A stretch of 64,000 nt of DNA from Ophiosphaerella korrae. Taxonomy: Eukaryota > Ascomycota > Dothideomycetes > Pleosporales > Phaeosphaeriaceae. The DNA lies in assembly GCA_028456385.1 (NCBI GenBank), contig JALNQF010000111.1:1-64000 (forward strand). The letters are read 5' to 3'. This document shows positions 50,359 to 62,401 of this stretch, in pieces (positions within the stretch are counted from its first letter, which is position 1; every line of letters begins with the position of its first letter). The position numbers and the translations under genes are program-made. Below the pieces are notes generated by a model. That model saw only the letters and a program-made list of their open reading frames with translations, was not told the DNA's origin and made no database searches.

Positions 50359-52830
50359 AATGGTCCACCCCGATAACTCTTGATTAATCCAAACAATGGA
50401 TACTGTTCCGCATACAACGTGTAACCCAATTGGCGTCCTCCTACATATTCCGCCGAAATCGATATGAAAGCAGATGTGCACGACCAAGTCGGTCGGTCAA
50501 ACAGTTCAGATAAGCAGAGCAAGGCTGGGCCAAACCAGAGGGAACACAAGTGATATAAGCAGGCAACCCACTGCCTAGGCTGTGCACTACTTCTTACTAA
50601 AACGCGAGAAGACGCAAACCCCCTGCCTGTCCCGGGGAGGATCAGTTTAGGCCCAGGGACAACGAGCTAGGTTGTGACTGTGTAATTCCGAACCCCTGCC
50701 ATGGCGAATGACATGAGGAAATGCATGGCAGGGGACGGTAGTCGGAGCCCAGGGGCGTGCGCTACTGGAGAAAGGGAAAGCGGCATGGAAACGGGGTGGA
50801 GGGCCAGAAGCAGGCTAAGGGAAGGGAAGCGAGGGTGTAAGAGTATGATTGGGTGCGTTAGTAGGTGGTTGAAACCGTGTAGCAGAACCTTGTTTTGGTG
50901 CTATCGATTAGATACCGGTTCTGCTAGGCAGGCTAGTGGGTGGGCGAGTTTGCTTTTTACCATGGACCGGCGCTGAAACCACATGCTGGACGAAAAGGCG
51001 TCAGAAGTCAGAAAGGGTGCACTCAAAGAAGCACTGGTAGGCCTTGCCCGTGACGTACGTTGGTGGCGGCTCTGTGCGACGTATTCCAGTGGTTCTTTGA
51101 AACCCGGTGTCCACGCGCGTGCCGTAGGATTAGTAGCGCGCGCCTGTAATAGCAGCAATCTTCAGGCCAGGTGAGGACGCTAGCCTGTTTTGCACGGTGC
51201 AGGGCGGGTGTGGCACGTGGCATCATAACGGTTCGGTGCAGGGGTTGCTGGGTGATAGCGTCGCACAAACAGGCGTGCTTTTTTCACAGGCCTTGTAGAA
51301 GGGCCATTGGAATGCACCTAATGGTGCAGCACTCCTAATGTGACGGCGGCGACAGGGAACTCCTTCGAGAGGAGGTGCAGTGGTGTCGGCGCTGCTACGG
51401 TAGTGGGCGACCCAGACCAAGGTTCATACAGCCGGCTGAGGCCAGCTGGATACATAGTGCCGTTCAGTTCACATAAGATTGCAACCCCATGTGCGTCGTT
51501 GTGGCGATTCAGCCCCTGCTGCTGCAACACTATACTGGTAGTAGCTATCAAGCCCCCGGCCCCAGCACGAACAGTTTCTGTAGTGGGAATTGCCACAAGC
51601 GAGTGGGCTCGCCTGCGTTTGACAGGCGGTCCACCTGCCGTTGTGAAGGTAGACTATTGCGCACCATCTCGTCGCCCAAACCCAAGAAATGCTTCTCTTT
51701 TGCGGGGAGAGCACTGAAACACGATAGCGCCGTGTGCTTTGGGCCAACCGCCCGTCGCACGCGCCAAGCAACCTTGTGTACCTGCTTGCTTCTGCAAAAC
51801 AAACTGGCTATACGTAGAAGTATCCCCGTTATATCTGCGTAGACAATTTGCTGCCGGTGCACTCTGTGTTTCGCGTAAACCGTATGCAGGCCCATCTGCT
51901 TGCTTTTGTGCGTCACTCGAGGGTACACAGTATAGACACGTCGACTCGCATGTTCGTATCCCTGTAGCGCAAACTCAGTTTTTGCTCAATCGACGGCTGT
52001 GATCCGCAAATCCTGGGGCCGCGATTTACGAATTTTATACTTTGCGCTACAATGCAGGTACTACGAAGAAGGCTGTATTTATTCAGTTGTAGGCACATAC
52101 CACTTTAGCGCCAGGACCGACAACTCAATAAATATATGTTGCAATTGGAGCTCTCTACGCTCGAGCTTAGCTCAGTGCTCAAGCTCAGTACGAGCGAGCC
52201 TATTAGAGCTCTCCACGGTACGAGCACACACCGCTCTCTTGGCTCCGTACAGGTATATTAGCTAGTTTGAGTAGAGCTCTCCATCGTCAATAGATCCATC
52301 AATTACTCCCTGACTACGTTTGTACTTGCGACAATATACGTGTCGTCATAGTACGTAGTGGTCTAAAAATCAAATCTCTACTTTAAATTTAAATGCACGT
52401 AAAACTAGAATTAATTAATATTAATATTTGGGGTTAAAAATTTATTTACCCTCTTCCAGTATTTAAGCTATAAATACTATAGTCAATTATAATATCTAAT
52501 TCGCATTAACAATTACCATGGGAGATCACGAGATTTATTGGAGCGTTCGTAATAGGACTTGGACGGAAGTGTTCTTCGGTATTCATAATGTTGTAATTGT
52601 AGAGTTGTATCGCGATCCGTTGTGAGAAAACAAAACCTCAGAAAAGAATCGCAAAATTCAGCTACACCAATTTATTATGAGAAAACACAGAAGCATTATA
52701 CACCGCCAATCTCCGCAATCAAGTCAAATTTCGACTCTTGCACCCTGGCGCTTCTCAAATACCTCCTTGCCTCAATTCGTACCCAAACTTTACCTCCAAC
52801 TAGTAAACATTTAACCCCGCTCAGGCAACA
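50359..52830. other. Gene-poor region with possible transposon remnants
   Basis: This is 2.5 kb without a credible gene; short frames on both strands show no family pattern. From about 52340 the sequence is very AT-rich, with GGTTAAAAATTTATTTACC forming an imperfect inverted repeat near 52432-52450. The stretch from about 52140 to 52290 repeats AGAGCTCTCC-like words. These look like remains of mobile elements, but none can be named. Confidence 0.45.
52370..52520. repeat. AT-rich RIP-like island
   Basis: About 150 bases are dominated by A and T (AATTAATTAATATTAATATTT), next to the Prp22 remnant. The composition is typical of RIP-mutated repeat DNA; no source element can be named. Confidence 0.45.
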
Positions 52831-53870
52831 ATGGAAGGTAATCTAGATTTAGAAATCCTCGGGCTTGTGGACAAGATAGCGACTGAGATGAAGGATCACG
52901 TGGAGGTGCGCGGCAAGAAGCTCGCATGGGACATCCTCACCCTGCGCCTTGAGTCCCACTCATTCGAGGGTTTTGAACAACGTTTAAAAGGCAGAGCTAG
53001 CGATATTTTCACCCCTATTTTGACCTAAAGTTTTGACTATTACATACAAAAACCTCCCCCATACACAGAGCCAAGGACCGATGCTATAGATGACCAACTC
53101 CACAAGCAACAACGTAATGAAGAGAAGCCTCAAGTACCCTCTAGCCTTGCCCTCCCTGATGAAGCGCCAATCCACGATCCAGATGATAATGTAAAGAGTT
53201 TGTTGAAATTTTTGCTGGTGCCTTCCCATAGCGATGACAAATCTCAAACTCGAGAGCAGCGCTGGAGCACTGCTGACAGTCGTAGTAGTAGTGTTACTCA
53301 CGAACACTATCGCAGTTCAACTCGAGGTCGAGGTCAAAGTGGCGGGATATTCACAGATGGAGAACTGGGGTACCGACAGAGTGATAAGTACAGTTATGAT
53401 GGGAGGAAAAGGCAACGCCGGCATTATGATCGAGAGAGAGAGAGGATGAAATCAGCGAGTATCGTGACCTTGAAAGGAGATGTCGCCAATTTGCACCGAA
53501 TGCGAAGGGTGCCTTTGTCCTGAACCACATATACGACGGCTACATAGACAGAGTCATAGAGTGTGGTGCCTTCGTGTCACTTGGGGGAGCCAAAAGCACC
53601 ATAGAAGGGTTCCTGCATATTTCAGAAATAACAAACTGGCACGTTAATCACGCCGGACAAGTGGTTGTCCGCGGCCTCCCAGTCAAGGTCAGGGTTATAG
53701 CCGATGTAAAGCTCCGGCTGTCCATGAGGGACATTGACCAGAATACAGGCGAGGATCTTCGCCGTATGAAAAGCCTCACCTGCGGAGCAAATCTGCAGCC
53801 ACGTGGGCTGGAACACCAAATTTACGCACACCAGGACCAAGCCTCAGAATAGAGGTCCAACACGTAAAAT
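52831..53870 (+). pseudogene. Fragment of a Prp22/DHX8 DEAH splicing helicase
   Basis: Only the N-terminal part of the helicase is present. The first frame (ATG 52831, LEILGLVDKIATEMKDHVEV) matches the N-terminal helical domain and stops at 53026-53028. A charged Arg/Ser/Asp-rich stretch follows in another frame (about 53200-53450, RQRRHYDRERERMK). A third frame then gives a full S1 RNA-binding domain, about 53510-53760 (IYDGYIDRVIECGAFVSLGG, VNHAGQVVVRGLPVKVRVIA, LRLSMRDIDQNTGEDL), the hallmark of Prp22/DHX8. The sequence then ends with no helicase core. Two or more frame changes rule out a product. It is probably a decayed partial duplicate of the functional gene elsewhere in the genome. 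Confidence 0.78.
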
Positions 53871-54408
53871 GAGGAGATTGAAATTATCTGGGAAACGCGA
53901 AAATCGCCAACGCCATCGCGGCTGGAGTTGTTAAAGCTTCTTCAAATTGGCCTAAATCTAGACTGCAACAAGGCACGGGGAAGCGAAAGGGAGGCGGATT
54001 GGAAAGCAGATGGGGATAGCGAGGTTGGAGACGAAGAGGCGCCATTTCTTGCTGGCCAAAGGAAGGCGGTCTCTCGAGCCGTCGCCTATCCATGTTGTCA
54101 AAGCGCCCGATGGGGCAATGAATCGTGCTGCTATGACTGGCACTGCGCTGATGAAGGAAGTAGGAGAGTTGTAGCAGGAAGCTGCTGCAGTAGCGAAGGT
54201 GTCCATGGAAGGGCAACGAGTGCTCCTTCCTGGTCTCTCTCTCTTTGGTACCAGCTGGTCGAGCCTGTTCGACAAAATCAAAGTCGTAGTGTAGCAATAG
54301 AATTATTAGTTGTATGCAGCCTCGCCGTGTAGCTACCGTATTAGTTGTAAAGCGCCGGTATAGAAGGTAAAACCATTTATATTCACTTGACTAAACATAT
54401 TAACATAC

Positions 54409-54433
54409 TTTTTTTTTTTTTTTTTTTTTTTTT
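54409..54433 (+). repeat. T25 homopolymer
   Basis: A run of 25 T is followed by AT-rich sequence. It is a simple repeat and no function is claimed. Confidence 0.85.
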
Positions 54434-55517
54434 AATTTCCTCCATAATAATAAAACTAAAGTTAAGATAGAGAATAGGTATATAGAATACACTGGGCTAT
54501 AGCCTAAGTACCAGCCCTAGCCGCTACTCACGCAACGGCCGCCCAGGAACAAACGCAGGGCCGACCTGCGCCGCCGCCAATAAACTTTGGACCCTGAATC
54601 CGGCCTTCTTATCGATGCATCTCGCATAGCGACATTAGCCTATCGCCCAACGCCATGTCTGACCACACATGCACCCCGCGCCATCCACTACCAAGCGAAC
54701 ACGGCCTGTGGCGCGATTACCTTTCCCCTACTGAACCGGCACCCACCCCCTCGCGGAATCACATGCGGATACGCCGCCCGTTCAATCGCGATAACCCGCA
54801 CGATATCTAGCGCGCTGGGAGATCACTATAAATGACGTAGATATACCCCCTGGAATCACGCACACGATGAACGCATAGCGCATTCGTTCGGTAAGCTTGC
54901 ACACGGATCGCCACAAAAGCGACCCCGTCTCAGCAACCATCCCATTGCGGGGACCCAAAGGCATTGGCATGGACTAGCGTCGAGACGCAAAACTCTACGC
55001 GCAGCATGTCTTGGTAGAGTTCCCACAGGCCAAGCATGTGTACCGAGTGCCAACGCTGGGCTTCTGCTTTGATGCTTGGGCTGCATGCACTGGTGGAAGC
55101 TTTGGCTGTTTGTTCGCACGTCGGTCTGTGTCCGTTGCTTCCTCTTGCATCACCACATCAAATCCCTAGGGGCGCCGTTTCCCAACGAATATTATCATCA
55201 TCCTATTCGTGTCTGTGCCACACTTCCAATCCCGACTCACCGCCGTGTACTTACATTCCAAGCCTGGACACGCCTCACATCGGCATGTTTCGGCATGGTC
55301 ACCGTTGGTAAGCCCGTATGCGGCGGGGTGGAGCGGCGTTGGTGGTTGGATGACGTTGTGTGAGTAAGACGAGGAATAAATAGAAAGAGACCCGGGTTCG
55401 TCCTACCATGCGATCTACGCTTCTCGCAAGCGTGAGAACTAGATGAAAGTAAGGTAGGAACGTACGTGATGCATTCCCCAAATATAAAAAATAAGTGAAA
55501 TAAAAGATTAACTTCTG

Positions 55518-55536
55518 CCCCCCCCCCCCCCCCCCC
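55518..55536 (+). repeat. C19 homopolymer
   Basis: A run of 19 C ends 47 bases before the PEX11 stop codon, in its presumed 3' UTR. Confidence 0.85.
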
Positions 55537-55583
55537 GTGACACCGGCCCGACTTCTCCATCTCCCCACTCCTTCGAGCATTGT

Positions 55584-56440
55584 CTACGCCGTCTTCTTCC
55601 ACTGCCCCCAAACCCCAATCAAACTGCTCGCCGTCCCCGCCAACCCCACAATGCCATCGTCCAAATCCACCCATCCCAACGCACTGCTCGGAATCGCAAT
55701 GTCGCACAAATCACTCACGAGCTGCACCGCCACAGCGTTCAACTCGCGCTCCACCTTCTTCCTCTCAACCGCCTTCTCCGGATCGCTCGACGCAGATATC
55801 ACGCGCGATCGCTGCGTCAGCCCGTAGTAGCTGTACACGCCGGATGCGATGGAGAAGGACAAGCCGGTGAACCACGCGCGGTACGCTTCGCGCAGCAGGC
55901 GCGTGGCGCTGCCGAATTTATAGATATTCGTTGCGTCAAGCTACACCAGTTAGCACGCCGAATCCCATGTCACTCCACTCCACTCCACTCCAATCTAATC
56001 CATCCTCCCCCCCTGGGAATAGGTACTCACTACGCAAAAATTATCCAGCAGCATATAAAACGCATACCCCAACTGCCTACCCACCACCAACGCCTTGGCC
56101 ACGCCTTCTCCCTGGCCCTCGCTCGCGACCGCCGCTGCCCGGAAGTGCTCGACAAACTTCCCCACGCGCATCAACTTGCGCGTGGCGCCGAATTGCTTCT
56201 TGGCTGCATCGAATGGCGCGATGGACGATGCGGGTCGGTTCGTGCGGTACAGGTACCAGGCTAGAAAGCGGCTGAAGTATTGCAGGGTGCGGAGCACCTT
56301 GTCGCGGCCGACTGATGCAACGATTAGTTACTGGCTACAAGAGTGAACTGGGGGGGAGGGGGACGGGGCGCACCGGTTGTTGCGACGTATTTGAGATAAT
56401 GCGAGGCGGTTGGGTGGTGGATGAGGGTTGTTGCGACCAT
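55584..56440 (-). CDS. PEX11: Peroxisomal membrane protein Pex11 family
   Basis: Three exons, 56440-56374, 56311-56031 and 55940-55584, give 234 residues, the usual Pex11 length. Introns are 62 and 90 bases and both junctions keep family sequence (YVATT joined to VGRDKVLRTLQYFSRFLAWY; LLDNFCV joined to LDATNIYKFGSA). Pex11 proteins insert in the peroxisome membrane and promote its elongation and division. Supporting features are the N-terminal amphipathic helix with the KVLRTLQYFSRFL motif, the RKLMRVGKFVEHFRAA region, and the C-terminal hydrophobic segment IVGLAGTASSLIGVWGQW. I took the ATG at 56440 because the residues after it match the normal start; open frame continues upstream without family sequence. 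Confidence 0.88.
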
Positions 56441-56799
56441 GGTTGCGGTGTGGACGGAAGGCCAGCTTCGGGTGGAGATGAGTGTGAGTTGGATTGGATG
56501 GGTAAGGGGCGGTGGGTTAATGAGCGATGTGAGGTTGTCGGAGGTGTGGGAGCTTGTGATGGCGAATAGGGACCTCGGCCTCGGTAATAGCTGGCGGCGT
56601 TGTGTCACGCGAAATACCGCTAACGCGACTTGCTAGTCATCGACCTTCGATGAACTGATGAAAGAAACCCGACAGACACGGAAGAAATGTTTTGTAGATT
56701 TTGGCAGCGTGAGAAGTCTATTTTATGTTGTATGAGTTGATAACACTACACGTGGGTTCGACTTGATTGTCCCTCTTGGGGCATGCTATCCACCCCCAA

Positions 56800-58188
56800 T
56801 TACACCTTGTAGAAGCAGAAAGTATGGTAGAAATCCGCCGCCTCCAATTCCTCCTCTGTCGTCCGCAGCCGTCCGGTCGCGCGGTCTCGCACGCCCATGC
56901 GCTCGCTCAGCGGCCCCAGCTCCGGGTCGTCCTTCTGCTCATCCCACACTTCTCGGAACGGCTTCCGGTACTGGAGCTCGAGGTTGTAATCTTCTGCCAG
57001 CGCACGGAACGCCTCCCATGGGACGACATATTCAGGCGCTTCGACGGCCTCTTCGAGGAAGTAAAAGTACTTCCAGCCGTAAGGAGGCCGGAAGGTACCG
57101 TCTGGGGGGGTTTTGCCGGGGAATTTGACGCTGTAGATGGAGTTGCCGAAGCGAAAGCCTTCGTCTTCTACCTCGCCGTCTTTCTGCTCTTTGCTCTTCT
57201 GTTCAGCTGCGTCTTTGCCTTTGCTCGACTCGCCATTGGCATGCTCCGACTCGCCCGGCTTGGGGCTGTCAAGGCTCTTCTCCGGATCCCAGTCGTCCTC
57301 ATCGTCGCTAGCAAAGGTAGGTCGATCGTCTTCCTCCACATCTCCAGTGTTTGTCTCAGGCGGCGCGGTACCCCGTGCTTTGTGGTGGTCAATAACCTTC
57401 TGGGTAAGAACATCTGAATTGGGGATGCATCCAATGAATCGCCCGCCCTTCTTCAACGCGCCTGACACGTTCCTGAGCATGCCCTTGGCCTTGGCCTCGC
57501 TTTCAAAGGCGTAGTGCATGCAGAACATCATGGTGACCATGTCCCAGCCGCCGCCGCCCCATCGCTGGCTCATGGCATTACCAGGTCCGGCAGCAGGGTC
57601 GATGCCAACGTCTTTGATGATGGGAATGTCGCCCAGCCACTCGCCAAAACAGTCTTTCGCATAAAACTCGGCGTGGAATATGCGGCGAGACTTCTTTTGC
57701 ATCTCTGCGTACCGATCCTTGGCCTGTTTGATCGAGACATCAGCCGGATCGCAGCCCACATAGAGCTCGACCTTTCTTGAAGCCTGCCATTTCTGCAAAT
57801 CACCGCCCTTGCCGCAGCCAATGTCGAGGATGCGCAGATTGCGCTCGTCGCCAATGAACTTCTGTATCGTGGACGACTTGACCCAATTGTTGAAGCTGCG
57901 CAGTCCTTTGATCTTGCTGTCTGTTTTGCGGAACTCACGGCCACGTTCAGGCACCATGTTGTAGTGCTGTTTGACCACATCGTGAACACCTCGCTGCGCA
58001 GCCTCGCGCTGGGCCCGCCTTGCCTCGTCTTCCTCGCGTTCTTGTTGGCGTCTGCGAGCGGCTTCTCGGTCGGCGGCGGAAAGACGTGCACCGGCACCAG
58101 GCCGCTTTCGTTGGCGTGGGGGAGAGCGCGAGGGCGATCTAGACGGGGAGCGCGCGCGCTTCCTGCTGTTGTCGCGGTCGCCTGCCAT
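56800..58188 (-). CDS. ABD1: mRNA cap guanine-N7 methyltransferase
   Basis: Single exon, 462 residues from the ATG at 58188 (good context, ACCATGGC); the frame also has an ATG at 58356, but the intervening 56 residues look like 5' leader. The enzyme transfers a methyl group from S-adenosylmethionine to N7 of the guanosine cap of nascent mRNA in the nucleus. After an Arg/Ser-rich start (RKRARSPSRSPSRSPP) come VHDVVKQHYN and FNNWVKSSTIQKF, the SAM motif LDIGCGKGGDLQKW at about 120-133, MMFCMHYAFESE, and GGRFIGCIPNSDVL. An acidic insertion of about 70 residues follows, then YSVKFPGKTPPDGTF and the C-terminal VPWEAFRALAEDYNL region. These blocks are diagnostic of Abd1/RNMT. It is head to head with RPN7, 281 bases apart. 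Confidence 0.93.
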   Translation of the reverse strand: MAGDRDNSRKRARSPSRSPSRSPPRQRKRPGAGARLSAADREAARRRQQEREEDEARRAQREAAQRGVHDVVKQHYNMVPERGREFRKTDSKIKGLRSFNNWVKSSTIQKFIGDERNLRILDIGCGKGGDLQKWQASRKVELYVGCDPADVSIKQAKDRYAEMQKKSRRIFHAEFYAKDCFGEWLGDIPIIKDVGIDPAAGPGNAMSQRWGGGGWDMVTMMFCMHYAFESEAKAKGMLRNVSGALKKGGRFIGCIPNSDVLTQKVIDHHKARGTAPPETNTGDVEEDDRPTFASDDEDDWDPEKSLDSPKPGESEHANGESSKGKDAAEQKSKEQKDGEVEDEGFRFGNSIYSVKFPGKTPPDGTFRPPYGWKYFYFLEEAVEAPEYVVPWEAFRALAEDYNLELQYRKPFREVWDEQKDDPELGPLSERMGVRDRATGRLRTTEEELEAADFYHTFCFYKV

Positions 58189-58469
58189 GGTAGACGGGTG
58201 TGATGTGTTGGTGTTTGCAGTGAATGAAGTTGGAGAATAGAGTGGAAGGTTAGAAATTGGGGTACTAGGCGAATATAAACAACGTGGGTGTAGAGAAGGA
58301 ACAATGAGACATGGAAGGTGAGGCTGGAGGTGAGAGCAACGGCGTTGTGGCGCCAAGGCCGGAGCTCTCCCTCAGCTGTAGAGCCTCATCGACGAATGAT
58401 AAACACACACGAGACTTCTCTCTCACCCCAACACACTCCATCTCCCGCCTTTACCTTCATACCGCCACA
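58189..58469. promoter_or_regulatory. Short shared promoter of ABD1 and RPN7
   Basis: Only 281 bases separate the two divergent start codons. The sequence is CT-rich on the RPN7 side (CTCTCACCCC, CATCTCCCGCC), and no TATA box is evident. A bidirectional promoter serving two housekeeping genes is likely but inferred. Confidence 0.6.
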
Positions 58470-60036
58470 ATGGGTGATCCTCAGTTTGCCAAATACCCCG
58501 ACCTGCAACTGGCCCAGCATGTTTTCCAGCTCACCAACCCCGCCGCCTCTAAATCGGTCAAGCAGTCGTCGCTCAAGTCGGTCGAAGATGCCATCACAGA
58601 GCACAAGATGGCGCCGCTGTACCGGTACCTTGCGCATCCGTCTGAAGGCGTTCTGAATGCACCCGGCGAAGGCTCAGCAGAACATCCAACCAGCCAGCGA
58701 CGACCCTCAGCAAGCATGGCAAACATGCTGGCCACACGGAACCCGTTGCTAGAGGTGCCGCTGTCTTGGGACGAGAAGCGGTACGAGGGCTTAAAGGCAG
58801 AAAATGAAAAGGAGCTAGAAGCGATACAGAAGGAAGAGGACGAGGCGGCAGAGAAGGCAGGCGAGACGGAGGTGCAGGCAGCGCGTGGCAAGCGCGCAGA
58901 GCTCTACAACCGCATAGGTGACAAGGTGGGGCATATATCCAAATATTAATGCTAATAATATAATGCTAACATAGACTGACTCGAACAGGACAAAGCTATC
59001 GCCAGCTACGAGGCCATTTTCGAGAAGACGGGTATTCTGGGCACCAAGATTGACCTCGTCCTCGCCATAATACGAATCGCCCTTTTCTTCGGCGACCGGG
59101 TGCTGGCCAAGAAGAGCATCGACCGGGCAAGTGCGCTGGTCGAGAGCGGCGGCGACTGGGACCGCCGGAACCGGCTCAAGGCATATACCGGCCTACACTA
59201 CCTCACCGTGCGATCACACCTGCAGGCTGCCCCGCTCCTCCTCGACAGCTTGTCCACCTTCACCAGCTACGAGCTGTGCAGCTACTCCAACCTCGTCATC
59301 TACGCAATACTGGCCGGCTCTGTGTCGCTCAAACGCGTTGATTTCAAGTCAAAGGTGGTGGATGCACCCGAGATCAAGGCCATTGTCGGCAGTGGCGAGG
59401 AGAAGCTCTCTGTGTTGAGTGGCCAGACATCGGCAGGGCCAGCGGCTGGCGACGAGGAAATGGCAGACGCCTCAAGCTCAACAGCAACACCAGCACCGGC
59501 CGCCGTCAACCTCACCACGCTCGGCGGACAGCAGCACGACGAAGTAGCCATCGACTTCTCGCCACTGGCCAAGCTCGTCAAGAGCCTGTACGAGGGCGAC
59601 TACAAGAGTTTCTTTGGCGCCCTGGGTGAGGTCGAGGTCGCTTTTCTCAGCCAGGACCGCTATCTCCACGAGCACCGCGGCTGGTACGTTCGGGAGATGC
59701 GACTACGGGGCTACCAGCAACTCCTCCAGTCGTACCGCGTCGTAGGCCTGCAGAGCATGGCCAATGACTTTGGCGTCACCGTGGACTTTCTCGACAAGTA
59801 AGTGTCTTTACTAATCAGATCGACATACGCTAACGTTGCGCAGGGACCTGGCCAAATTCATCGCCGCAGACTGCATCCCTTGCACGATTGACCGCGTCAA
59901 GGGCATCATTGAGACCAACCGACCCGACGACAAGAACAAGCAGTACGCAGACGTAGTCAAGCAGGGCGACCAGCTTATCACCAAGCTGCAGAAGTATGGT
60001 CAATCTGTAAGGCTGAGGGGAAGCGAGCGTGGTTGA
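58470..60036 (+). CDS. RPN7: 26S proteasome regulatory subunit Rpn7
   Basis: Exons 58470-58925, 58989-59797 and 59844-60036 give 485 residues. Introns are 63 bases (GCTAAC branch) and 46 bases. The first junction yields IGDKDKAIASYEAIFEKTG and the second VDFLDKDLAKFIAAD, both fitting the family. Rpn7 (PSMD6 in animals) is a PCI-domain subunit of the proteasome lid. It shows helical TPR-like repeats in the first half (GTKIDLVLAIIRIALFFGD, ESGGDWDRRNRLKAY, SYELCSYSNLVIYAILAG) and the PCI winged-helix region in the last third (YLHEHRGWYVREMRLRGYQQ, PCTIDRVKGIIETNRPD). A Ser/Thr/Ala-rich insert lies near 300-325. The ATG at 58470 gives the expected start MGDPQFAKYPDLQLAQ. Confidence 0.93.
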
Positions 60037-60888
60037 GTTGATGGGTAGACGTGTAATGTAAAGCACTGTAGACTTAGATGCACACAGCGTACTGGTCGCT
60101 GAGTATGAAGCGCAAATGGTAGCAAGTGCCACCATTGCATCCAGATCATCTATCACCCGCCATCCACCATCCGCCTCCGCCCTCCGATCACGTTGCTTAT
60201 CCGTACTAGACCACTGTCCTGGCCCAAGCTTCCTCGTCGCGCAGGTCAAAGCGATGCGGTGAGATGGGTCAGGCGGAGATATATTCTCGCCTGTGCACCC
60301 ACGCGTCTTTTTCTTTTATCTCTACCTATTCCTAACACCCACGCTCATTAGACAACGCTCCAACCAACAAGCCAAGCGTCGTCCTCCTGTCCGGCCACCT
60401 ATCGGCAGATCCCGTGGCGGCAGTGTGGGGTGGTCAGATCTCTGGGCCGACGATAAGCAGGGTCTCGCAATGACGCCGTCATCGGCCCAACGCTTGTGTC
60501 AGTCAACCATCAGCTCACACGCCGTGAGGAGACGGGTGCTGGCTGTTGGTGGTGGTGGTGGTGGTGGTAGAGGTAATTATTTTCCACCGCCCTTCCTATC
60601 CGCATCCTGCACCTTGCATTGGCCCTGTAAGCAAGTACGGCGAGACACGGGCATGAATGGTAGTGGGGCACCACGCGGCATACAAAAAAAGCCCACGGCC
60701 TCGATGCCGTGAATCATACGGCGTCGCAGGAAGAAGACCCGATAGCTGGGCGTCTAGTACTTATTGCTTCTGCTGGTGCTTTCTGTCATACATATACACA
60801 TCCATACACGTACTAGATCTGTGGCTCACTTTCTTTCCAACTAGCACCTCGACCCTTCCTACTCACCTCACCCCTCCGCGTCCGCACC
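60037..60888. other. Intergenic region between RPN7 and the aminotransferase gene
   Basis: This holds a GGT trinucleotide repeat (about 60546-60570) and a CT/AC-rich stretch just before the ATG at 60889, typical of a fungal promoter. No gene is recognised. Confidence 0.55.
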
Positions 60889-62401
60889 ATGGCGTCCACC
60901 TCTTCGCCAGGCGTCTTGACTATCGACAACATCAACCCACACATCCGCACTGCCAAATATGCTGTGCGTGGCGAATTGGCCGTCAAGTCCGAGGAATACC
61001 GCGCGAAGCTGGCCAAAGGCGAGGGCAAGGACTTGCCTTTCGACACTGTCATTGCAGCCAACATTGGAAACCCTCAACAGCTAGACCAGAAGCCTATCAC
61101 CTTCTTCAGACAGGTCGCTAGTCTGCTGGAGAATCCTGGCTTGTTGGAGCATGAGGACGTGCTGATTGGGAGTCTGGGGTATAAGAAAGATGTGATTGCG
61201 AGGGCAAAGCGGTTGCTGAAGGAGGTTAAAAGCGTGGGAGCATACAGCCAGAGCCAGGGAGTTCCAGGAATCAGAAAGAGCGTCGCAGAGTATATTGAGC
61301 GTACGTCCTTTCTCCCCCCCCCTTCTATTCTCCATACTAACAGCCCCAGGCCGAGATGGCTACCCAGCCAGCGTCGACAACATCTACCTCAGCAATGGCG
61401 CCTCCTCCGGCGTAAACACCCTCCTCCACACCATATGCGCCAAACCAGAAACAGGCATCATGGTCCCCATCCCCCAATACCCCCTCTACACCGCCACCCT
61501 CGCCGTCCTCAACTCCCGCGTCGTCCCCTACTACCTCGAAGAAGAGCAAGCCTGGGGCACCTCCATGGAAGCCATCACCTCCGCCTACGAAAAGGCCATC
61601 TCAGAAGGCACCGACGTCAAAGCTATCTGCGTCATCAACCCAGGCAACCCCACCGGCGCCTCCCTCTCCGCGCCCGACATCACTGCAGTTCTCAAATTCG
61701 CCGCGGCCAAAAAGCTCGTCGTCATCGCCGACGAAGTCTACCAAACAAACGTCTTCATCGGCGAATTCATCTCCTTCAAAAAAGCACTCCGCGACCTCCA
61801 AGCCAGCTCCCCAGATTACGCCCACATCGAGCTCGCCTCCCTGCACTCTGTGTCCAAGGGCATGGTTGGCGAATGCGGCCACCGCGGCGGCTACTTCGAG
61901 CTCATCAACTTCGCGCCCGAAGTCGCAGCCGAAGTCTACAAATTCATCTCCATCCAGCTCTGCCCACCCGTCCTCGGCCAATGCATCGTCGAAATGATGG
62001 TCAACCCCCCGCGCGAAGGCGACGAGTCTTACCCGCTATACCGCAAGGAGTACGACGCCATCTTCGCCGGCCTCAAGGAGCGCGCGTACGCCCTGTGGAA
62101 GGCCTTTGAACGCATGGATGGCGTCGTGTGCGGCGAGCCCCAGGGCTCCATGTACCTATTCCCCACCATCAAACTGCCTGCCAAGGCGATCGCGGCCGCG
62201 AAGAGCGAGGGCCGGGCGCCCGATGAGTTTTATTGCAAGCGCATGCTTGAGGCAACGGGTGTTTGTGTTGTTGCGGGTGAGGGCTTTGGGCAGAAGGAGG
62301 GTACACTGCATTTTCGCACGACGTTTTTGGCGCCCGGCACCGAGTGGGTTGAGAGGTTGGTTAGGTTTCATGAGGGGTTTTTGAAGGAGTTCAAGGATTA
62401 A
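60889..62401 (+). CDS. ALT1: Alanine aminotransferase (PLP enzyme, fold type I)
   Basis: Exons 60889-61300 and 61350-62401 (49-base intron, ACTAAC branch) give 487 residues. The enzyme interconverts alanine plus 2-oxoglutarate and pyruvate plus glutamate using pyridoxal phosphate. Family blocks are NIGNPQQLDQKPITFFRQV, the splice-spanning ERRDGYPASVDNIYLSNGAS, INPGNPTGASLS, VIADEVYQTNVF, the cofactor lysine Lys307 in LHSVSKGMVGECGHRGGY, GQCIVEMMVNPPREGDESY, and the C-terminal GEGFGQKEGTLHFRTTFL. The ATG context CACCATGG is good, and no clear mitochondrial leader is seen, so a cytosolic form is more likely. Length and motifs are normal for the family. Confidence 0.93.

Larger units (their letters stand above)
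53871..55583. other. Intergenic region with T25 and C19 runs
   Basis: No gene is recognised. T25 lies at 54409-54433 and C19 at 55518-55536. A moderately GC-rich block at 54500-55400 has open frames without family resemblance. Confidence 0.5.

Noticed and set aside
55380..55430. GGTTCG string that might be a tRNA B box
   Set aside because: No A box at the right distance and no cloverleaf could be drawn; no tRNA gene is supported anywhere in the window.
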